Of a stretch of 64,000 nucleotides of DNA, positions 27,213 to 35,707 are shown piece by piece. Position numbers and translations under genes: made by a program. The notes beneath the pieces are model-generated. The model was not told the origin of the DNA, did no database searches, and saw nothing but the letters and a program-made list of their open reading frames with translations. Source of the DNA: DASUNQ01 sp044866775 (GTDB lineage: Bacteria > Acidobacteriota > Thermoanaerobaculia > Multivoradales > UBA5704); assembly GCA_044866775.1 (NCBI GenBank), contig JBIOUG010000095.1, forward strand, positions 1 through 64,000. The letters are read 5' to 3'. Position 1 is the stretch's first letter. Each line of letters starts with the position of its first letter.

Positions 27213-28228
27213 CGCTTCCACTGGCCCGTCTCCTCGAGCCAGGCGAGCGTCGCCCCGAGCCCCTCCGCGAACGGCCGGCAGCGGTAGCCGAGGTCCGCTT
27301 CGGCGCGCGCCGAGCTGTAGGCCCAGTCGTGGCGGTAGATCTCGACCAGGTCGGGGGTGAGCTGGGGCGTGCCGCCGGTCAGCCTCGCCCAGCCCTTCTG
27401 CAGCGCCCCGGCCGCCTTCGCCAGGCCGTCCGGCATGCGCCGGCGCGGCACCGGCACGCCGGAGAGCCGCTCGACGGTCGCGTAGAACTCGCCGAGCGTC
27501 ACGTTGGGGCCGCCGAGCACCCAGCGCCCGCCGGGCGCGCCACGCTCGAGCGCCGCCGCCACGCCGCGCGCCACGTCCTCGACGTAGGCGTAGCTCCAGC
27601 GCCGCTCGGGGCGGCCGATGAGCGCCGGCAGCCGGCGGTGCAGGAGATCGAGCACGTGGCGCACGACGATGTTGCCCTCGGTCATCTCCCCCGGGCCGTA
27701 GATCACGCCGGGGTAGACGATGGAGAGCGGCGCGCCCTCGTCGATCGCGTTGCGCGCCAGCGCGTCGGCCATCGCCTTCGTGCGCTCGTAGTGGTTGATC
27801 CAGGCGCGCGGCGGACCGCCGCCGCCGGCACCGGCCGCGGGCGCCGACTCGTCGAGCACCCCGCCCGGCCCGCCCTCGCTCGGCCCGAGGGCGATGAAGC
27901 TCGAGACGTAGACGATCCGCTCGACGCCGGCCATCTGCGCCGCCGCGAGCACGCAGTGGATGCTGCCGACGTTGATGCGGTCGAACTCCGCCGCCGGCGC
28001 CAGGATCTTGACCAGCGCCGCGGCGTGCAGGATGGCGTCGCACCCCGCCGCGGCGCGCGCCAGACTGTCCACCTCGGTGACGTCGCCGGCCGCGAACTCG
28101 ACCCCTTCGGGAAAGCGGGCGCGCGACGCCGACGGCCGCACCAGCAGCCGCACGGCGTGGCGCGGCGCGAGCTCGGCCACGACGCGGCGGCCGAGGAACC
28201 CCGTCCCTCCGGTGACCAGGATCCTCAT
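27209..28228 (-). CDS. NAD(P)-dependent epimerase/dehydratase, short-chain extended family
   Basis: A 339-aa extended SDR enzyme. The NAD(P) site is GGTGFLGRRVV at the N-terminus, the catalytic Ser lies in VYVSSF and the Tyr-Lys pair in HYERTK. It resembles dihydroflavonol-4-reductase-like and hopanoid-associated sugar epimerases. The gene leads the unit with the phytol-kinase-like and UbiA genes, with 4-nt overlaps at each junction, so it probably acts in the same lipid or isoprenoid pathway. Confidence 0.85.
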   Translation of the reverse strand: MRILVTGGTGFLGRRVVAELAPRHAVRLLVRPSASRARFPEGVEFAAGDVTEVDSLARAAAGCDAILHAAALVKILAPAAEFDRINVGSIHCVLAAAQMAGVERIVYVSSFIALGPSEGGPGGVLDESAPAAGAGGGGPPRAWINHYERTKAMADALARNAIDEGAPLSIVYPGVIYGPGEMTEGNIVVRHVLDLLHRRLPALIGRPERRWSYAYVEDVARGVAAALERGAPGGRWVLGGPNVTLGEFYATVERLSGVPVPRRRMPDGLAKAAGALQKGWARLTGGTPQLTPDLVEIYRHDWAYSSARAEADLGYRCRPFAEGLGATLAWLEETGQWKR

Positions 28229-28259
28229 GCCGCCGCGCGAGCGATCCGCACCGCGCCGC

Positions 28260-29549
28260 TCAGCGGGTGACGCGCACCTTCAGGTTCGAGAACTTCCAGC
28301 CGATCGGCGGGAAGTAGGCGTTGTCGGCCACCCCGGGCAGACCGAAGCTGAGCCGCACCGGGTTGCCGCGGTCGGCGAGGTCGAGGTTGAAGGCCGCGCC
28401 GGTGACGTCGGCGACCACCGCGTCGTTGCGCGTCACCAGCATGCGCACCGTGGCGCTCTCGGTGTCGTAGACCAGCGTCACGTGGTGGGTAGCCCCTTCC
28501 TTCCAGCCGGTGCCGAACTTGAGCGCGGGCTCGACCACGGCGCTGCCCTGATCGACCATGGTCCGGGAGCGCTTGCCGCGGACGAAGCTGCCGAAGTAGA
28601 GGGTCTTGTTGAAGCGCGCGCCGCCGGTGTGGAACATGCCGACGAGGCCGGTGAAGAGGGGCGTGAAGCTGCCGATGCGGACGTCGAAGTCGATCGTCGC
28701 CGCGCGGTAGCCGCGGCCGGGCACCAGCGGCAGCGTCAGGTCGAGCGCCGAGCGGGCCGGCGTGGGGGCGAAGAAGACGCCCGGCCGGTCGAGGCTCACC
28801 GTCTCGACGGGCGCCACCGGCGGGCCGTCCAGCGGATAGAGCATGCGGAAGGCGCGCGCGTCGGCGCCGACGAAGGTGCCGTAGGCGTAGAAGGGCTGGT
28901 TGCAGGTGACCTGGGCGCGCAGACCGCCGGCCGCCGGCGCCGAGAGGACGCCGTTGAAGGGGTCCTCGACGATGCGGTGCGACACCGGCAGCAGCGCCAC
29001 GGTCTCGGCGGGCGCGAGCGGCGAGCCCTTGGGGCGCAGCAGCGTGAGGTGGCAGACGGCCGCCGCCGGCGCGAAGTTCATGATCTCGATGTTGGCGTGG
29101 CCGGAAGCGCTGCGCGAGAGGTTCTGGAGGAAGGCGGTCTCGCCGGGCTGGTACCAGTTCGCATCGGAGAGGACCGGCATCGCCCAGGTCAGGGTGTCGT
29201 CGCCGCGCTCCAAGAACAGGACGCCCGTCCGCACCTCGATGCCGCCGTCGCCGTCCAGCCGCAGCATGCCGGTGCCGTCGATGAACGGCGCGACGTTGAA
29301 GACGTTCGGCTTCTCGTCGTTGTCCACGTTCACCGGGTCGCCGTCCAAACCGGTCCCGGGGTGCCCGGTCTCGATGAAGACCGGGGCGAGCCGGCGCGGG
29401 CCGGTCTTCGAGACCTCGAGCTTCGTCGTCGGCCGGCCGGAGCCGCCGAGCTCGGGGTTGGGCACGTAGAAGGTCGCGGCGTGGGCGGCGGGAACGAGCA
29501 GGGCCGCCAGGGCCAGGGCCAGGGGGATCGCCAGGTACTTCTGCCTCAT
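28260..29549 (-). CDS. Secreted protein of unknown function
   Basis: A 429-aa protein with a clear signal peptide, LALALAALLVPAAHA at about residues 10-24. The rest is beta-rich without a family I can name. The middle has a segment reading AAVCHLTLLRPKGSPLAP, as in Thermoanaerobaculia-type exported proteins with Ig-like folds. The C-terminal 150 residues look like a concanavalin/laminin-G-like sheet (SFTPLFTGLVGMFHTGG, THHVTLVYDTES). Only two or three Cys are present. It stands between the isoprenoid unit and the sugar genes and may be independent of both. Confidence 0.75.
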   Translation of the reverse strand: MRQKYLAIPLALALAALLVPAAHAATFYVPNPELGGSGRPTTKLEVSKTGPRRLAPVFIETGHPGTGLDGDPVNVDNDEKPNVFNVAPFIDGTGMLRLDGDGGIEVRTGVLFLERGDDTLTWAMPVLSDANWYQPGETAFLQNLSRSASGHANIEIMNFAPAAAVCHLTLLRPKGSPLAPAETVALLPVSHRIVEDPFNGVLSAPAAGGLRAQVTCNQPFYAYGTFVGADARAFRMLYPLDGPPVAPVETVSLDRPGVFFAPTPARSALDLTLPLVPGRGYRAATIDFDVRIGSFTPLFTGLVGMFHTGGARFNKTLYFGSFVRGKRSRTMVDQGSAVVEPALKFGTGWKEGATHHVTLVYDTESATVRMLVTRNDAVVADVTGAAFNLDLADRGNPVRLSFGLPGVADNAYFPPIGWKFSNLKVRVTR

Positions 29550-29600
29550 GAGTCGCTTCTCTCCTCGTCTGATGTCGGACCGTCGGAGCGGGAAATCGAG

Positions 29601-30521
29601 CTATTGTAATGCATTCCGCCCGGCGGGCGCCTCTGCGGCGGCCGCCCAGAGGTCGGCGAGGGCCTCGTCGAGGGTGCGCCGCGGCGTCCAGCCGAGGGCG
29701 CACAGGCGTCGCGCGTCGCCCATCAGGAGCGGCAGGTCGACCGGCCGCATGCGGGCCGGGTCCGCCACCACCTCCGCCGCGACGCCGGCGATCGCCATCA
29801 ACCGCTCGAGCGCGGCGCCGATCGAGGTGGCGCGGCCGGAGGCGACGTTGTAGACCCCTCCCGGCCGCCCGCGCTCGGCGAGGATCGCGACCGCCGCGGC
29901 GCCGTCGTCGACGTGGACGAAGTCGCGGCGCGCCGAGAGGTTCCCCACCCGCAGCGTCGGCTCCTGCTCGCCGCGGGCGATGGCGGCGAGCTGGGCGGCG
30001 AAGGCCGGCAGCGCGAAGGCCGGCGACTGGCCGGGGCCGACCAGGTTGAACGAGCGCATCACCACCGCGCCGTGGGCGGCGGCGAGCCGCTCGGTCCCCA
30101 GCTTGGTGAGCGCGTACGGCGTGCGGGGGTCGGCTAGGCGCTCCTCGCCGAGCGGCTGCTCGGCCTCGGGCACCGGGCCGTAGACCTCGGCGCTCGAGGC
30201 GACCACCACCCGGCGGCCGGCGGCGGCGACCAGGAGGTTGGCCGTCCCGCCGACGTTGACCTCCACGTACTCGGGCATGCGGTGCCACGACTCGCCGACG
30301 TGCGAGAGGCCGGCGAGGTGGACGATCGCCTCCGGGTCCGCCGCCGCGACCGCCTGCGCCAGGGCCTCGCGGTCGAGGAGGTCCGCCTCGTAGAGATCGA
30401 CGCCGGGCAGCTCGGGGCGCTCGATGAGATAGGTGCCCGCGACCGCGTCGCCGCGGGCGACGAGGAGCTGGGCGAGGCGGACGCCGACGAAGCCGGAGAC
30501 GCCGGTGATGAGGACGCGCAA
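29601..30521 (-). CDS. rmd: GDP-6-deoxy-D-lyxo-4-hexulose reductase-like SDR
   Basis: A 306-aa extended SDR enzyme with nucleotide site TGVSGFVGVRLAQ and catalytic YALTK. It resembles GDP-4-dehydro-6-deoxymannose reductases and follows a GDP-mannose dehydratase gene by 14 nt, so it probably reduces that enzyme's product to GDP-rhamnose. The start is TTG at 30521 with AGGGG upstream. GDP-fucose synthase and UDP-sugar epimerases are less likely alternatives. Confidence 0.8.
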   Translation of the reverse strand: MRVLITGVSGFVGVRLAQLLVARGDAVAGTYLIERPELPGVDLYEADLLDREALAQAVAAADPEAIVHLAGLSHVGESWHRMPEYVEVNVGGTANLLVAAAGRRVVVASSAEVYGPVPEAEQPLGEERLADPRTPYALTKLGTERLAAAHGAVVMRSFNLVGPGQSPAFALPAFAAQLAAIARGEQEPTLRVGNLSARRDFVHVDDGAAAVAILAERGRPGGVYNVASGRATSIGAALERLMAIAGVAAEVVADPARMRPVDLPLLMGDARRLCALGWTPRRTLDEALADLWAAAAEAPAGRNALQ

Positions 30522-30535
30522 GCGGCCCCTGGCGC

Positions 30536-31522
30536 CTAGCGCGCGACCTCTGCCGGGCGGCGGCGCCGGGCCATGGTCTCGCGCCAGTAGTCGAGCAGGT
30601 CGCGCACGGTCTGGTCGAAGGGGATGCGCGGCTCCCAGCCGGTGTCGGCGCGGAACTTCGAGCTGTCGCCGATCAGGATCTCGACGTCGGAGGGGCGCAG
30701 CCGCTCGGGGTCCACCTCCACCCGCACGTCCACCTTGGCCATGGCGACGATCTTCTGCAGCAGCTCGCGGATCGAGATCCCGCGGCCGCTGGCGATGTTG
30801 TAGACCTCGCCCGGCCGGCCCCTCTCGACCGCCAGCCAGTAGGCGCGCACCATGTCGCGCACGTCGGTGAAGTCGCGGATGGCGTCGAGGTTGCCGACCT
30901 TGATGACCGGCTCCTGGAGCTCGAGCTCGATCGCCGCCACCTGGCGGCAGAAGTTGGAGGTCACGAACGGGTGCCCGCGGCGCGGCCCGGTGTGGTTGAA
31001 GCCGCGGGTGCGGACGACCTTCAAGCCGTAGCTCTGGAAGTACTGGTAGCCGAGGAAGTCCTGCGCCACCTTGGAGACGGCGTAGGGCGAGAGCGGCCGC
31101 AGCGGGTTGGTCTCCTTGATCGGCACCTCGTCCGGCAGCACCAGGCCGTACTGCTCCGACGAGCAGGCGATCTGCACCACCGGATCGAGGCGCAGGGCGC
31201 GGATGGCCTCGAAGAGGTTGACCTGTCCCTGGACGTTGGTGGTGATGGTCTCGTTCGGGCCGGTCCAGCTCGCCGGGACGAAGCTCTGGGCCGCGAGGTG
31301 GAAGACGGCGTCGGGGCGCGAGCGTTCGAGCGCCTGGTGGATCGAGCTGTAGTCGCGGAGGTCGGCCTCGAGGAGCTGCACGCCCTCGAGGTGCTCGACG
31401 TTGTCCATGCGGCTGCGCCAGCGGTGGGTGCCGAAGACCTCCACCTCCGGGTGCTCGGCGAGCAGGAGCTCGGCGAGGTGCGAGCCGGCGAAGCCGGTGA
31501 TGCCGGTGATGAGAACACGCAT
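30536..31522 (-). CDS. gmd: GDP-mannose 4,6-dehydratase
   Basis: A 328-aa SDR that converts GDP-mannose to GDP-4-dehydro-6-deoxymannose. The cofactor site is TGITGFAGSHLAE, catalytic Ser/Thr lies in IACSSEQYG, the Tyr-Lys pair in SPYAVSK, and the family segment is RTRGFNHTGPRRG followed by GNLDAIRDFTDVRDM. An AGGAGA sits 7 nt before the ATG. Together with the next gene it would supply a 6-deoxyhexose for LPS or a surface polysaccharide. Confidence 0.92.
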   Translation of the reverse strand: MRVLITGITGFAGSHLAELLLAEHPEVEVFGTHRWRSRMDNVEHLEGVQLLEADLRDYSSIHQALERSRPDAVFHLAAQSFVPASWTGPNETITTNVQGQVNLFEAIRALRLDPVVQIACSSEQYGLVLPDEVPIKETNPLRPLSPYAVSKVAQDFLGYQYFQSYGLKVVRTRGFNHTGPRRGHPFVTSNFCRQVAAIELELQEPVIKVGNLDAIRDFTDVRDMVRAYWLAVERGRPGEVYNIASGRGISIRELLQKIVAMAKVDVRVEVDPERLRPSDVEILIGDSSKFRADTGWEPRIPFDQTVRDLLDYWRETMARRRRPAEVAR

Positions 31523-31559
31523 TGCGAATCTCCTAGCAAACTATCCAACGATCGCGTCC

Positions 31560-31649
31560 CGTAGCGCCCGGGCCACTTCCCGGGCGTTCTCGGCCCGATT
31601 CGCCCGCACCCGCCCAAAACGCCCGGCACGTAGGCCGGGCGCTACGTCC
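31560..31649. repeat. Inverted pair of REP-like elements, copies 3 and 4
   Basis: Copy 3 (31560-31592, minus orientation) and copy 4 (31616-31649, plus orientation) face each other across 23 bp. Each has GCCCGGG-type arms and the GCTACGTCC flank seen at 19-54 and 2381-2413. The pair lies in the gap between gmd and the rhamnose reductase gene, a typical place for paired REP sequences, and can fold into long hairpins that may act as a transcription boundary. Confidence 0.8.
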
Positions 31650-31665
31650 CTCCGGCCGACCTTCG

Positions 31666-32520
31666 TCATCCTCTCCCCGCCCGGATGGCCGCCAGGTATT
31701 CGACGAGGCCCCAGCCCCAGGGCTCGACGCGGCGACCGAGCGCCGCTTCGCAGCGTGCGACGTCCAGCACCGAGTAGGCGGGACGGGGGGCGGGACGGGG
31801 GACCTCGCGGGTGGAGACGGGCACCACCTCGACGCGGCTCGCCCAGAGGCGGGCGATCTCGTCGGCGAAAGCGTACCAGGAGACCGGCTCGCGGTTGCGA
31901 TAGTGGACCACCCCGTCCATCGGGAGCCGCGCCAGGTCGAGGATGGCGCGGGCGAGGAACGGCGTGTAGGTGGGGCACCCGACCTGGTCCTCCACCACCC
32001 TCAGCCGCCGCTCGCCGCGCCCGATCATGCCGACGATGGTGGCCACGAAGTTGGGGCCGCCGGGACCGAAGAGCCAGCTCGTCCGCACCACCAGCGTCCG
32101 CGGCAGCGCCAGCGCCCGCGCCTCCCCTGCGAGCTTGCTCTTGCCGTAGACCGAGAGCGGCGCCGTCGGGTCCTCCTCGCGGTAGGGCGCGCTCCCCCGG
32201 CCGTCGAAGACGTAGTCGGTCGAGAGCTGGATCAGCCGCGCGCCGGCGCGCTCGGCGGCCGCCGCCACGTGCTCGACCGCCCGGCCGTTGACCTCGAAGG
32301 CGTGCTCCGGCTCGGCCTCGCAGCGGTCCACCTTGGTGAAGGCGGCGCAGTTGACGACCAGCTCGGGGCGGAAGGTGTCGGCCCAGTAGAGCAGGCGGTC
32401 GCGGTCGCGCACGTCGGCCTGGCCGCGCGGCAGCGCCAGGGCGGCCCAGCCCCGCGACCGCGCCTCGGCGACCAGCGCCCGGCCGAGCATGCCCGAACCG
32501 CCAAAAATCACCGTGCGCAA
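31666..32520 (-). CDS. rmlD: dTDP-4-dehydrorhamnose reductase
   Basis: A 284-aa reductase for the last step to dTDP-L-rhamnose. The nucleotide site is FGGSGMLGRALV; LSTDYVFDG and PLSVYGKSKLAGE carry the family signature and catalytic Tyr-Lys. WLFGPGGPNFV and EDQVGCPTYTPFLA are also typical. No ATG is available; TTG at 32520, two bases after the preceding stop, begins right before the first strand. It follows a thymidylyltransferase gene, but rmlB and rmlC are not in the window. Confidence 0.9.
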   Translation of the reverse strand: MRTVIFGGSGMLGRALVAEARSRGWAALALPRGQADVRDRDRLLYWADTFRPELVVNCAAFTKVDRCEAEPEHAFEVNGRAVEHVAAAAERAGARLIQLSTDYVFDGRGSAPYREEDPTAPLSVYGKSKLAGEARALALPRTLVVRTSWLFGPGGPNFVATIVGMIGRGERRLRVVEDQVGCPTYTPFLARAILDLARLPMDGVVHYRNREPVSWYAFADEIARLWASRVEVVPVSTREVPRPAPRPAYSVLDVARCEAALGRRVEPWGWGLVEYLAAIRAGRG

Positions 32521-32522
32521 CG

Positions 32523-33590
32523 CTAAGTGATCCCCACCTCGGAGTTGTCGCCGACCATGAAGCGGTAGGCCTTGGGCTTGTAGTCGGTCTTGACGATCCG
32601 CACGTTGCGGCCGACGAGCGAGCCGTCGATGCGCAGCGGGATGTCGCGGATCTCGGAGTCGGAGAGGACGATCGAGTTCTCGATCTCGCAGCGCACCAGC
32701 GTGCAGCGCTCGCCGATCGAGGTGTAGGGGCCGACGAAGGCGTGCTCGAGGCGGGTGCCGTCGCCGATCACCACCGGGCCCCGGATCAGCGAGTCGACGA
32801 TCTCGACGCCCTCGCCGAGCTTCACCCGCCCCTCGATGGCGCTGCCGCGGCCGACCTCCCCCGAGCGCTGCGCTTCCAAGGTCTCGAGCACGATGCGGTT
32901 GGCCTCCAGCATGTCGTCGAGCTTGCCGGTGTCCTTCCACCAGCCCTGGACGATGTGCGGGTGGACGTCGAGGCCGCGGTCGATGAGGTCCTGGATCGCG
33001 TCGGTGATCTCGAGCTCGCCGCGCCGCGAGGGCTTGATGCGGCGCACCGAGTCGAAGATGTTGCGGTCGAACATGTAGACGCCGACGAGAGCGAGGTCGC
33101 TCTTGGGCTCCTTCGGCTTCTCGATCAGGCGCTTGACCTTCCCCTCAGCGGTCAGCTCGGCGACCCCGAACTGCTCGGGGTTGTTGACCTGGGCGAGCAG
33201 GATCTCGGCGTTGCAGCCGAGGGCGCGGAACTCCTCGACCAGGCTGGTGATCCCGCCGGCGATCAGGTTGTCGCCGAGGTACATGACGAACGGCTCGTCG
33301 CCCAGGAACTCCTCGGCGATCATCACCGCGTGCGCCAGACCGCGCGGCGCGTCCTGCTCGATGTAGGTGACGCGGGCGCCGAAGCGGGCGCCGTCGCCGA
33401 CCGCGGCGCGGATCTCGTCGCGCGTCTCCCCCACCACGATGCCGATCTCCTCGATGCCCGCCGCGACGATCGACTCGATGGCGAAGAACAGCACCGGCTT
33501 GTTGGCCACCGGCACGAGCTGCTTGGCCGAGGTATAGGTGAGCGGGCGCAGGCGGGTGCCCTTGCCGCCGGAAAGAATGAGTCCCTTCAT
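32523..33590 (-). CDS. Glucose-1-phosphate thymidylyltransferase, long form
   Basis: A 355-aa sugar nucleotidyltransferase that makes dTDP-glucose. The signature GGKGTRLRPLTYTSAKQLVP is at the N-terminus and YLGDNLI holds the catalytic Asp. A C-terminal left-handed beta-helix of hexapeptide-like repeats (from about residue 245) marks the longer archaeal/actinobacterial-like form, which may also carry a regulatory or acetyltransferase-like part. It pairs with rmlD downstream and is divergent from the hyf-like operon. Confidence 0.92.
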   Translation of the reverse strand: MKGLILSGGKGTRLRPLTYTSAKQLVPVANKPVLFFAIESIVAAGIEEIGIVVGETRDEIRAAVGDGARFGARVTYIEQDAPRGLAHAVMIAEEFLGDEPFVMYLGDNLIAGGITSLVEEFRALGCNAEILLAQVNNPEQFGVAELTAEGKVKRLIEKPKEPKSDLALVGVYMFDRNIFDSVRRIKPSRRGELEITDAIQDLIDRGLDVHPHIVQGWWKDTGKLDDMLEANRIVLETLEAQRSGEVGRGSAIEGRVKLGEGVEIVDSLIRGPVVIGDGTRLEHAFVGPYTSIGERCTLVRCEIENSIVLSDSEIRDIPLRIDGSLVGRNVRIVKTDYKPKAYRFMVGDNSEVGIT

Positions 33591-33694
33591 CGGTTTGCGG
33601 ACTGTAACAGCTCCATCAGATTGGACACCAGCCGCGGCGATGTCCTATCCTGCGGCTCGGCGTTCCCCAGGGTCCCCTCACGTCACCACTGTTG
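33591..33694. promoter_or_regulatory. Divergent promoter region between rhamnose and hyf-like operons
   Basis: A 104-bp gap between two divergent start codons. A TATCCT at about 33650 is a possible -10 for the plus-strand operon. On the minus strand, GTTACAGT 20 nt before the thymidylyltransferase ATG is a possible -10. Neither has a convincing -35. Confidence 0.35.
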
Positions 33695-35707
33695 ATGCCA
33701 TCCGCCGGCTCCATCACAACGGGCCTGTCGCTGCTCGTCGCGGCGGCCGCCCTCCTCCTCGCCAGCGGCGTCCCGGGACTCTTCATGAGCCGGCGGTCGG
33801 TCTGGGGGCCCAGGCTGGCGGCGGCTCTGGTGGTCGCGGGCTCGACGCTGGGTCTCGCCGGCGCGGCGCTCGCGCTGGTAGGGGCGGGCGGCGGCTCGCT
33901 CGCCTATCCGTTGCCGGTGCCGGAAGGGCGCGGCGAGCTGGCCGTCGACGCCCTCGGCGCGTTCTTCGCCGTTCCCGTGCTCGTCGTCGGCGCGCTCGGG
34001 TCGCTCTACGGCATGGCCTACTGGCCACCCGCGAGGCACCCGCGCAACGGCCGCCGCCTGCGCCTCAGCTACGGCATCCTCCTCGGCAGCATGATTCTGG
34101 TGACGCTCGCCCGGGACGGGGTGTCCTTCCTCGTCGCCTGGGAGGCGATGGCCCTGTCGACGTTCTTCCTGATCACCACCGAGGAGGTCAAGGCTCCCAC
34201 CCGCCGGGCGGGCTGGATCTATCTGCTCTTCAGTCACGGCAGCGTCCTCTGCCTCCTCGCCATGTTCCTCCTCTTCGCCCGCCTCGCCGGCGGCTTCGCC
34301 CTGCGGCCGCTGGCGGCGGCGCCGGCGCCGCTCGCCTGGGCGGTGTTCGTCCTCGCGGTGGCCGGGTTCGGGGTCAAGGCGGGGATGATGCCGCTGCACA
34401 CCTGGCTGCCGGGGGCGCACGCCGCCGCGCCCAGCCACGTCTCCGCGCTCATGTCCGGCGTGGTGATCAAGATGGGCGTCTACGGGCTGGTGCGGGTGTG
34501 CGGCCTGCTGCCCTCCCCGCCGCCGGGCTGGGGGGCCGTCCTGCTCGCGCTGGGCGCCGTCAGCGCCTTCTTCGGCGTCGTCTTCGCCCTCGCCCAGCAC
34601 GACATCAAGCGGCTCCTCGCCTACCACAGCATCGAGAACGTCGGCATCATCGTCCTCGGCCTCGGCCTCGCCATGGTGGGCCGCTCCCTGGGTCGGGCGG
34701 ACTGGGTGCTCCTCGGCCTCGGCGGCTGCCTGCTGCACGTGTGGAACCACGCCCTCTTCAAGCCGCTGCTCTTCTTCGGCGCCGGCTCGGTGGCCCACGC
34801 GGTGCGCAGTCGCGAGATGGAGCGGATGGGCGGGCTGGCCAAGCGCATGCCCGTCACGGCGGCCTGCTTTCTCCTCGGCGCGGTCGCGATCTCCGGCCTG
34901 CCGCCGCTCAACGGGTTCGCCAGCGAGCTGCTCGTCTACCTGGGTCTCGTGCGCACCGCGGCGGGCGGCGGCGCCTCGTGGCTCCCGGCCGCCCTGGCGG
35001 TGCCCGTGCTGGCGGCGGTGGGCGCGCTGGCGGTGGCCTGCTTCGTCAAGGTCTACGGCATCGTCTTCCTCGGCGTGCCGCGGACCCCGGCGGCGGCGAA
35101 GGCGCACGAGTCCGGCCGCCTGATGCTGGCGCCGATGGCGCTGCTGGCCGCCGCCTGCACGGTGATCGGCGTGCTGCCGTGGGCCGCCGCTGCGGCCCTC
35201 GAGCGGGCCGCCATGACCTGGGCGCCGCAGCAGCTCGCCGCGGCGCCCGGGCTCGCGGAGCTCGCGCCCCTGTACGAGATCACGGCGGTCGCGCTGCTCC
35301 TCGCCGTCCTCCTCGCCGCCCTCTCGGCCCTCGTCCTGCCGGCGGTGCGCCGGAGCCGGCGCCGCGACCCGGCCCTCCCCACCTGGGACTGCGGCTATGC
35401 CACCGCCTCGGCCCGCGTGCAGTACACCGCCTCGTCCTTCGCCGACCTCATCACCTCCCATTTCGCCTGGGTGCTGCGGCCGCACGTCGAGCGGCCGGAC
35501 CTGCTGGCGCTGTTCCCGGCCGCGGCGCGCTTCGCGACCCACGTCGAGGACCCCGTCATGCAGCGGCTCCTCCAGCCGGCGACGCGCCTCGCGCTGCGGC
35601 TGAGCGGTCACTTCCGCGCCGCGCACCAGGGCCAACTGCAGCGCTACCTCCTCTACGTCCTGCTGGCCATCGTCACCGTCCTCGTGTGGAGCATGCTGGC
35701 CGGGTGA
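33695..35707 (+). CDS. Hydrogenase-4 component B-like antiporter subunit (HyfB/EhrA-like)
   Basis: A 670-aa NuoL/M/N-type antiporter-like subunit with about 16 helices. The core proton-antiporter segment includes SFLVAWEAMALSTFFL with its conserved Glu and GVKAGMMPLHTWLPGAH followed by SHVSALMSGVVIKMG with the conserved Lys residues. It would move ions across the membrane when coupled to electron transfer in the subunits below. ATG 33695 was taken instead of the TTG at 33692. The stop overlaps the next start. Confidence 0.88.
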   Translation: MPSAGSITTGLSLLVAAAALLLASGVPGLFMSRRSVWGPRLAAALVVAGSTLGLAGAALALVGAGGGSLAYPLPVPEGRGELAVDALGAFFAVPVLVVGALGSLYGMAYWPPARHPRNGRRLRLSYGILLGSMILVTLARDGVSFLVAWEAMALSTFFLITTEEVKAPTRRAGWIYLLFSHGSVLCLLAMFLLFARLAGGFALRPLAAAPAPLAWAVFVLAVAGFGVKAGMMPLHTWLPGAHAAAPSHVSALMSGVVIKMGVYGLVRVCGLLPSPPPGWGAVLLALGAVSAFFGVVFALAQHDIKRLLAYHSIENVGIIVLGLGLAMVGRSLGRADWVLLGLGGCLLHVWNHALFKPLLFFGAGSVAHAVRSREMERMGGLAKRMPVTAACFLLGAVAISGLPPLNGFASELLVYLGLVRTAAGGGASWLPAALAVPVLAAVGALAVACFVKVYGIVFLGVPRTPAAAKAHESGRLMLAPMALLAAACTVIGVLPWAAAAALERAAMTWAPQQLAAAPGLAELAPLYEITAVALLLAVLLAALSALVLPAVRRSRRRDPALPTWDCGYATASARVQYTASSFADLITSHFAWVLRPHVERPDLLALFPAAARFATHVEDPVMQRLLQPATRLALRLSGHFRAAHQGQLQRYLLYVLLAIVTVLVWSMLAG

